Assembly (NCBI GenBank): GCA_017382775.1
Contig: JAFNZQ010000088.1
Location: 1-7,016, forward strand
From: Spirochaetaceae bacterium
Lineage (GTDB): Bacteria > Spirochaetota > Spirochaetia > Treponematales > Treponemataceae
Direction: 5' to 3'
Length of the DNA: 7,016 nt
Position 1 is the first letter of the stretch. Each line of letters begins with the position of its first letter. The notes below the pieces were generated by a model, which ran no database searches, was not told the DNA's origin, and worked only from the letters and a program-made list of their open reading frames with translations. Shown in pieces: positions 1-4,731 of the stretch. The position numbers were made by a program, and so were the translations under genes.

Positions 1-1198
1 AGCAAAAAAAATTGAACTTACCATGAAAGAGGCCGCGAAAAATTTGGAATTTGAAAAGGCTGCGCGTATTAGGGACGGATTGGCTGCCATAAAGGTTTTA
101 AAATCCCAAAATACCGTGGAGGACATGGATGAAACCGCCAGGGATTACATTGCATTTTTCGCCGAGGGAGAAATGGTCTCCTTTGTGGTTTTGAAAATGC
201 GTAACGGAAGATTGGTTGCAAAGGAATGTTACCGAACAGTCAGTTTGAAAGAGCCGGATGAATTGATGGAAGAATTTCTTCCCGCATTTTATACCGAAAA
301 AAATCTTTTGCCACCTCAAATTTTCCTTCCCACCCATTCCAATGTGGAAATGGCGAAAAATTTTTTCAAAGAGACGTTCAACTCAAAAATTAAAATCGCC
401 TTTGTTTCGGAAAAATCCAAGGCTCAAAAACGTCACGCCGCCGCCATGGCCATGGCTCGTCAAAATGCCCACGAGGACATAGTGCGACGTAAACGAGAGC
501 GTGGCGATCTTCCCGCCATGAAGGAATTGATGGAACTTCTGTCCCTACCCACCTTGCCTGTGCGAATAGAAGGCTTCGACATTGCCCATTTGGAGGGAAA
601 ATTCCCTGTGGCAAGCCTTATTTCCTTTTACAACGGAAATCCGGACAAAAAAAATTATCGCTACTTCCGTCTTAAAAGCACCGAAGGCGTCATCGACGAT
701 TTTGCATCCATGAGGGAAGCGACCATGCGACGATACAGCCGTCTTCTGCGGGAAAACGACGAATTGCCGGACTTGATTTTAATCGACGGCGGAATCGGCC
801 AAGTGAACGCGGTACAAGGGGTTTTATCCCGGCTGGATTTATCCGTTCCGGTGGTGGGACTGGCCAAACGAGACGAGGAATTATACTTACCGGGAAATTC
901 TCAACCCATTTGTCTTCCCAAACGCAGCGATGCCCTTCGGCTTTTGCAACGAGTTCGTGACGAAACTCACAGATTCGCCACCAGCCGCAACCAACGGCTA
1001 CGCACCAAGGAAAAAATCACATCATCCTTTGAAAAACTGCCCAATGTGGGCCCGAAGCGGGCAAAAATCCTCATGAAAACCTTTGCAACCACCGCTGATT
1101 TAGCCGTCGCAGAAGCGGAAACCGTTTATTCCGTCCTAAAATGCAGCCCCCAAATTGCCGAGGAAATAATTTCAGCGGCCAAAGAGTCCGTAAAATGA
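1..1198 (+). CDS. uvrC: UvrABC system protein C, 5'-truncated by window edge
   Basis: This is the C-terminal part of UvrC, the endonuclease subunit that makes both incisions around UvrB-bound DNA damage in nucleotide excision repair. The frame is open to the left edge (first full codon at base 2), so the ATG at 23 is an internal Met. Numbering from that Met: residues 1-25 form the UVR motif that contacts UvrB (MKEAAKNLEFEKAARIRD). The RNase H-like nuclease domain follows, with the expected acidic and His residues at D186 (IEGFDIAHLEG), D255 (LILIDGGIGQ) and H316 (RDETHRFA). A helix-hairpin-helix region lies at about 335-388 (LPNVGPKRAKIL). The GIY-YIG 3'-incision domain is outside the window; family members are usually about 600 residues. 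One slight departure is FDIAH, where many relatives have FDISH. No terminator is visible after the TGA at 1196-1198, and the next gene has its own promoter. Confidence 0.97.
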   Translation, partial: AKKIELTMKEAAKNLEFEKAARIRDGLAAIKVLKSQNTVEDMDETARDYIAFFAEGEMVSFVVLKMRNGRLVAKECYRTVSLKEPDELMEEFLPAFYTEKNLLPPQIFLPTHSNVEMAKNFFKETFNSKIKIAFVSEKSKAQKRHAAAMAMARQNAHEDIVRRKRERGDLPAMKELMELLSLPTLPVRIEGFDIAHLEGKFPVASLISFYNGNPDKKNYRYFRLKSTEGVIDDFASMREATMRRYSRLLRENDELPDLILIDGGIGQVNAVQGVLSRLDLSVPVVGLAKRDEELYLPGNSQPICLPKRSDALRLLQRVRDETHRFATSRNQRLRTKEKITSSFEKLPNVGPKRAKILMKTFATTADLAVAEAETVYSVLKCSPQIAEEIISAAKESVK

Positions 1199-1207
1199 TT
1201 TTCCCCA

Positions 1208-1236
1208 TTGACAAACCCCCGAAAATGTGATATAAT
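1208..1236 (+). promoter_or_regulatory. Consensus sigma-70 promoter with extended -10
   Basis: TTGACA lies at 1208-1213 and TATAAT at 1231-1236, separated by exactly 17 bp, with TGA directly before the -10 (1228-1230) giving the TGn extended -10 motif. Both hexamers match consensus at every base. The predicted transcription start is about 1243-1244, only 10-11 nt before the ATG at 1254. It should drive the HD-domain gene independently of uvrC. Confidence 0.88.
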
Positions 1237-1253
1237 TCGATAGGTGTTTAGTT

Positions 1254-1820
1254 ATGAAAATTACGGATGCGCAAAATTTATTAAAAAAATACGTTTCCCA
1301 GCCTTCCCTGCTCCGTCATTGCCAAACGGTGGCGGTGGCAATGGCCTATTTTGCGGAAAAATATGGGGAAAATCCCGAATACTGGGAAGCCGTAGGGCTT
1401 TTACACGATGTGGATTTCGAAAAATATCCGGAGGAACATTGCAAAAAATGTGCTGAAATTTTCCGAGAGGAAAAATCAAACTTTGACGGAATTACCGAGG
1501 ATTTAATCCATTCCGTTCAAAGTCACGCCTACGGAATTTGCAGTGACGTGGAGCCTAATTGCCAAATGGAAAAGGTTTTGTACACCGTGGATCAACTTTC
1601 CGGCTTCATTGTGGCCTGTGCTGCGGTTCGGCCCTCAAAAAGCGTTATGGACATGGAGATAAAATCCGTCATGAAAAAATTCAAAACCAAGGATTTTGCC
1701 GCCGCCTGCAACCGTGATGTAATTCGAAATGGTTGCCAACTGTTGGGCGTGGAACTCAACGATTTTGTGGGAGACTGCATTTCCGCATTGCGAAAACGAC
1801 ACGAAGAAATTGGTGTGTAA
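1254..1820 (+). CDS. HD-domain putative metal-dependent hydrolase
   Basis: This encodes a 188-residue soluble protein of the HD phosphohydrolase superfamily, resembling the COG2316-type predicted hydrolases. The metal-ligand pattern is visible: H22 (LLRHC), H51-D52 (LLHDVD), H91 (QSHAYG) and D113 (VDQLSGF). The later segment RPSKSVMDMEIKSVMKKFK (127-145), followed by FAAACNRD, is typical of this compact subgroup. HD proteins usually hydrolyse phosphomonoesters or nucleotides, but the substrate cannot be read from the sequence. The ATG at 1254 gives the N-terminus normal for the group and has an AGGTG ribosome-binding site at 1242-1246, 7 nt upstream. Because the predicted transcription start is at 1243-1244, that site would sit at the very 5' end of the mRNA. 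The protein has no signal peptide or membrane segment. It lies 55 bp after uvrC on the same strand, but its own strong promoter suggests separate, probably constitutive, expression. Confidence 0.88.
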   Translation: MKITDAQNLLKKYVSQPSLLRHCQTVAVAMAYFAEKYGENPEYWEAVGLLHDVDFEKYPEEHCKKCAEIFREEKSNFDGITEDLIHSVQSHAYGICSDVEPNCQMEKVLYTVDQLSGFIVACAAVRPSKSVMDMEIKSVMKKFKTKDFAAACNRDVIRNGCQLLGVELNDFVGDCISALRKRHEEIGV

Positions 1821-1848
1821 ATTAAAAGGCTTTTTTTCACAAAAACCC

Positions 1849-1877
1849 TTGACAAAAAAAAATTATTAATGTAGAAT
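1849..1877 (+). promoter_or_regulatory. Sigma-70 promoter for tRNA-Val and the fused downstream gene
   Basis: TTGACA at 1849-1854 is followed by a 17-bp A/T-rich spacer and TAGAAT at 1872-1877, one mismatch from the consensus -10. The predicted start is near A1884, leaving a leader of about 3 nt before the tRNA at 1887. No promoter or terminator can fit between the tRNA and the following CDS, so this promoter must also serve the envelope protein gene unless an internal promoter lies inside the tRNA. Confidence 0.85.
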
Positions 1878-1886
1878 AAATTTAAC

Positions 1887-1959
1887 GGACGATTAGCTCA
1901 GTTGGGAGAGCGCTTGGGTCACAACCAAGATGTCGGCGGTTCAAGCCCGTCATCGTCCA
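1887..1959 (+). tRNA. tRNA-Val (anticodon CAC)
   Basis: A full 73-nt cloverleaf folds by eye. The 7-bp acceptor stem GGACGAT/ATCGTCC (1887-1893 with 1952-1958) is fully paired. The D arm is GCTC/GAGC with G18-G19 in the loop. The anticodon stem CTTGG/CCAAG (1913-1917, 1925-1929) encloses the loop GTCACAA with anticodon CAC at 1920-1922. The variable loop is ATGTC. The T stem is GGCGG/CCGTC with one G-U pair, and its loop is TTCAAGC. A1959 is the discriminator base. CCA is not encoded: the next bases are ATG, the start codon of the next gene. The molecule resembles bacterial tRNA-Val overall and would read GUG codons. Position 32 is G, where a pyrimidine is usual. Confidence 0.95.
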
Positions 1960-1960
1960 A
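1959..1960 (+). other. Predicted tRNA 3'-processing point coinciding with a start codon
   Basis: The discriminator base A1959 is immediately followed by A1960, the first base of the ATG of the envelope protein gene. In bacteria, tRNA precursors without encoded CCA are typically cut by RNase Z right after the discriminator base. A cut here would leave a downstream mRNA whose 5' end is AUG. The geometry is seen in the sequence; the cleavage itself is inference. Confidence 0.5.
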
Positions 1961-3552
1961 TGAAAAAGGTCGTTTTCGCCTTCATTTTATTTTCTCTTCC
2001 CATGCATTTTTTTTCCGTGGGGTTTTCCGTGGAAGATTTCCCCTTGGACGAAAAGGTTGCATCCTCTTCTCCACTGCAAAGACTTACAGAAGATGTTCTC
2101 CTGCGTTTGGAATCCAATAAGGCCGTTTTGGAATTTTTAACCGACGCCAGCGGTGTGGAAGTCTATTTTGATTCCGTCTTTGCCGGTCGCGCGGATTTGG
2201 TTTTAGATGATGTTACCCCGGGGTTGCATCGGGTGAAATTCCAAAAACCGGGTTTTTCCGACAAGGAATTTTTGGTGGACGCGGAAGCGGGAACGAAAAA
2301 AACATTCCGAATTAAAATGGACGGCGAACGGGGAATTTTGGATTTCGAAACTGTTCCCGAAAAAAGTGAAATTTACATTAACGGTCAACTTTTGGAAGGT
2401 ACATCCGCGGAACTTCCCACCGGTGCCCACGGGGTTGAAGTACGAAAATTCGGCTACAATTCAGCGAAAGGAACCGTTTATTCCCGGGGAAATATCCGCC
2501 GAAAGGTTAAAATCACCTTGGATGAAGCGAAATTTTCTGTTTCCAAACTGAAATTTTCTTCTCGACATTTTACCGCAGCCGGCATTGCCTCGAAAAAATT
2601 ACGGGTTACTTTCTGTGTGTCCGCACCGGGTCACGGTCGTATTAAAATTTTGAATGAAGAGGGAAGCGCGATTTTTGAAAAAACCTTCTCCCAATTTTCC
2701 TCGGAAAAACAGGAATTTATTTGGGACGGAACCCAAAATGGTCTTTCTCCCCGGGAAGGGAACTATACCGTGGATTTGGAATTTCAGTCCGCAACCGACG
2801 ATGAGGAAATATTCACAGCCAAGGAAACGATAATCATCGGCAAGGAAACCGCCCACGCCATGGTGAGCGTAAACACCGGCGGAACTTCCCTTGGTGCTGT
2901 ATCTTCCGCCCGATTATGCCCTTTGCAAACCACGATTTTTTCCTTTTCTCTGGCTCCCGCTCTTGGTTTACCCCAAAATGAATTTGCATCCATGCCAATT
3001 AACGTGGCTTTTTTGTTTACTCCCCTCCCATTTTTGGAAATTCACGGACAACTTGGCGCAATTTTAACCGGTGCCAATTCTTGCGGAGCGCTCATTGCGG
3101 CCTCTGTGAAAGGCGGTGGCGAATTTCAGTTTGAAAACTGCAATCTCTTTTTAGCGGGACTTCTTCGATACGCCTTTATCAGCGAAGAATTTTCTTCATC
3201 CCTTTCGGAAGGAGGACTGGGGCTGGGCGTAATGTCCGAACTGAAAGCAGGTGTCTTCACCGCAAACATTCAGGCGGAATACGTTTTTGCACCCAAAACC
3301 GGGATATTCACCGCCTTTGACGGAATGTTCACTTTCGGAACATTCCTACGCGGCCAGGGACGCATTTTTGGCGGAGGACCTTGGTGCAAAGTGGGTGTGG
3401 ACTTTGACGGTTTGCGAAAAATTGCCACGGGAGGCGAACTTTTTCTGTTCTTGCCCTCGGAAAACATCATTAAACTGGGATTCGGCGCCATCACGGAAAA
3501 TTTTGACCGCTGGCTGTTTCAAGGCGAGTTGGGAATAACTGTGATTTTTTAG
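1960..3552 (+). CDS. Secreted PEGA-domain protein with probable outer-membrane beta-barrel
   Basis: This is a 530-residue envelope protein. Residues 1-23 (MKKVVFAFILFSLPMHFFSV...) form a Sec signal peptide without an obvious lipobox Cys. Two PEGA-like repeats follow at about 56-120 (VEVYFDSVFAGR, then TPGLHRVKFQKPGF) and 124-188 (SEIYINGQLLEG, then PTGAHGVEVRKFGY). A FlgD-like Ig module lies at about 200-295 (GRIKILNEEG, IWDGTQNGLSPREGNYTV). The last ~225 residues are Gly- and aromatic-rich with alternating hydrophobic stretches, ending GITVIF. This looks like an outer-membrane barrel with a terminal Phe. The ATG at 1960 was chosen because it starts the signal peptide; the in-frame ATG at 1930 lies inside the tRNA, and the one at 2001 would destroy the signal peptide. 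No ribosome-binding site precedes it: the upstream bases are the tRNA acceptor stem. The role may be cell-wall or surface attachment, but the ligand is unknown. Confidence 0.85.
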   Translation: MKKVVFAFILFSLPMHFFSVGFSVEDFPLDEKVASSSPLQRLTEDVLLRLESNKAVLEFLTDASGVEVYFDSVFAGRADLVLDDVTPGLHRVKFQKPGFSDKEFLVDAEAGTKKTFRIKMDGERGILDFETVPEKSEIYINGQLLEGTSAELPTGAHGVEVRKFGYNSAKGTVYSRGNIRRKVKITLDEAKFSVSKLKFSSRHFTAAGIASKKLRVTFCVSAPGHGRIKILNEEGSAIFEKTFSQFSSEKQEFIWDGTQNGLSPREGNYTVDLEFQSATDDEEIFTAKETIIIGKETAHAMVSVNTGGTSLGAVSSARLCPLQTTIFSFSLAPALGLPQNEFASMPINVAFLFTPLPFLEIHGQLGAILTGANSCGALIAASVKGGGEFQFENCNLFLAGLLRYAFISEEFSSSLSEGGLGLGVMSELKAGVFTANIQAEYVFAPKTGIFTAFDGMFTFGTFLRGQGRIFGGGPWCKVGVDFDGLRKIATGGELFLFLPSENIIKLGFGAITENFDRWLFQGELGITVIF

Positions 3553-3569
3553 TCTTTTAACTTAAAAGA
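3553..3569. repeat. 17-bp perfect palindrome between convergent genes
   Basis: TCTTTTAA at 3553-3560 and TTAAAAGA at 3562-3569 are exact inverted repeats around C3561. The palindrome begins right after the TAG of the envelope gene and contains the TAA stop (3557-3559) of the minus-strand gene. It might help end both transcripts. However, the stem is A/T-rich and neither strand has a following U-tract, so it is not a canonical intrinsic terminator. Confidence 0.4.
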
Positions 3570-4606
3570 TCCTTGTCGTTTTCAAGGAGATATCGCATAA
3601 AGTAGTCTTCCAAGGTGTGTGTTGGGCCGTCCAAGGCAAATTCCCGTCTGCCTCGGGCACAATCCCTCCGAATGGAAAACATTTTGTAAAACTGCTTCGG
3701 ATTCAGCTCCTTTTCAAAGGAAAGTTGATCGTTCTTCAATTCCTGATAAACATCTTCGCGACCGATTACCTTGGTAACCATTGTTTCCATCTTGTTCCGC
3801 AACCGACCGATTTGCTCGTAAGTCAGCCCGAAGATAAATTCTTCCAAAGAATATTTTATGTTTACATCATGCTCCGAAGTTTTCAAAAAGTCCAGCCAAG
3901 ATTCCGGCATTTCAATCATCAGTCGCAACAACTCCGAAGTTCCCACCATTGTTCCGAAGGCAGGAACGATGTTGTCTCGAATCGCCCACACCTTCTCCAA
4001 CATTTCCGGAAGAATTTCCGCGTTCATGTCGCAACGATGTTCCCACAGAAAGATTAACTTCTTCGCAACCTTTGTTCGCAATTCCACGGAATTGTTTTTA
4101 TCCGCCAAAATGGAAAAATACACGTCTTCCAACATTATGGTAAACATCACCCGCAATGCCATGGACCGGATTTTATTCAAACTAATTGACAACGCATCTT
4201 TGTCCCGCAAAAAATGCAAAATTCCGGAAAACATTTGGAATTTCGCCACCAAAAAGCCCTTTCCCAAAAAGGCCTTTGTGGGGATGGACAACAATTTATC
4301 TCCGGAATCGGCGGACAAAAGGGATGACAACAATGTGTCGTAATTTCGTGCTCCCTCGTCCACCCAAAGGGACGGAAACCGATTTATATTTCCCAACAGT
4401 TGATTCAACACGTCGCATTTTTCTAAAATGCTGTTGCGCATGTTGCTGTCAAAGGTCTGCAACTCTTCCAAAATACCGCAAAGACCTCTGGCTTCTTCAC
4501 CGGTAAAAATAACATTGAAAAATGACAGTTCTGCCCTTTCCCACGAAAAGGCGTCTGTACTACTTCGCGAATCGAAAATTTGGGTAGTATCATAAGGATC
4601 TCGCAT
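3557..4606 (-). CDS. Hypothetical protein, probably all-helical, family not recognised
   Basis: This encodes a 349-residue protein that I cannot assign to a family. It has no signal peptide, no convincing membrane segment and no recognisable nucleotide-binding or metal-binding motif. The sequence is rich in Leu, Met and charged residues with amphipathic spacing, suggesting a soluble helical protein. Examples are FLWEHRCDMNAEILPEMLEK (186-205) and YEQIGRLRNKMETMVTKVIG (263-282). A basic patch (SIRRDCARGRRE, 311-322) lies near the C-terminus and the last residues are acidic. The ATG at 4606 was preferred to an upstream TTG at 4654 because the extended -10 (4614-4622) lies between them. No ribosome-binding site precedes 4606; the predicted transcript starts within 0-3 nt of the ATG. 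It is convergent with the envelope gene and divergent from the glycosidase gene, so it forms a monocistronic unit. Composition matches its neighbours. Confidence 0.8.
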   Translation of the reverse strand: MRDPYDTTQIFDSRSSTDAFSWERAELSFFNVIFTGEEARGLCGILEELQTFDSNMRNSILEKCDVLNQLLGNINRFPSLWVDEGARNYDTLLSSLLSADSGDKLLSIPTKAFLGKGFLVAKFQMFSGILHFLRDKDALSISLNKIRSMALRVMFTIMLEDVYFSILADKNNSVELRTKVAKKLIFLWEHRCDMNAEILPEMLEKVWAIRDNIVPAFGTMVGTSELLRLMIEMPESWLDFLKTSEHDVNIKYSLEEFIFGLTYEQIGRLRNKMETMVTKVIGREDVYQELKNDQLSFEKELNPKQFYKMFSIRRDCARGRREFALDGPTHTLEDYFMRYLLENDKDLLS

Positions 4607-4613
4607 AAAGTAT

Positions 4614-4622
4614 ATTATACCA
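4614..4622 (-). promoter_or_regulatory. Extended -10 promoter of the minus-strand gene
   Basis: Read on the minus strand, 4622 to 4614 is TGGTATAAT, a perfect -10 with the TGn extension. No good -35 is present at 16-18 bp spacing (CAATGT at 17 bp), as is common for extended -10 promoters. The predicted start is about 4607, one base before the ATG at 4606, so the mRNA should be leaderless or nearly so. Confidence 0.65.
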
Positions 4623-4662
4623 CAAAAATTAACGTTACATTGTAAAAATTTCAAAAAAAGTG

Positions 4663-4691
4663 TTGATTTTTTAAAAAAAATATGATAAAAT
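4663..4691 (+). promoter_or_regulatory. Sigma-70 promoter of the glycosidase-like/ppk operon
   Basis: TTGATT (4663-4668) and TAAAAT (4686-4691) are spaced by 17 bp, with TGA (4683-4685) forming an extended -10. The spacer holds a T6A8 tract that could bend the DNA. The predicted start is near 4698, giving a leader of about 34 nt. It is back-to-back with the minus-strand promoter at 4614-4622; no clear operator repeat was seen between them. Confidence 0.7.
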
Positions 4692-4720
4692 GGTATGAGG
4701 GGTTAGACACAATATATCAA

Positions 4721-4726
4721 AAGAGG
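4721..4726 (+). promoter_or_regulatory. Ribosome-binding site of the glycosidase-like gene
   Basis: AAGAGG lies 5 nt before the ATG at 4732. It is the clearest conventional ribosome-binding site in the window, showing that this genome does use Shine-Dalgarno initiation, in contrast to the starts at 1960 and 4606. Confidence 0.7.
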
Positions 4727-4731
4727 TTTTT

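Noticed and set aside
1244..1456. A GTG-started 70-codon frame overlapping the HD gene
   Set aside because: It is out of frame with a clear HD-family protein and its translation is low-complexity with no recognisable motif.
1821..1848. AAAAGGC followed by a T7 tract after the HD gene, looking like a terminator
   Set aside because: The arms do not form a real stem (only A-T pairs around GGC), so an intrinsic terminator is not supported.
1930..1959. Upstream ATG extending the envelope protein by 10 residues
   Set aside because: It lies inside the tRNA, has no ribosome-binding site at a proper distance, and would put SAVQARHRP in front of a normal signal peptide.
3617..4343. Plus-strand frames of 146 and 161 codons over the helical-protein gene
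   Set aside because: They overlap each other and the minus-strand gene, which has better composition and a promoter; neither has a ribosome-binding site or a known motif.
4607..4654. TTG start adding 16 residues to the minus-strand protein
   Set aside because: It has no ribosome-binding site and the extended -10 promoter would fall inside the coding region.
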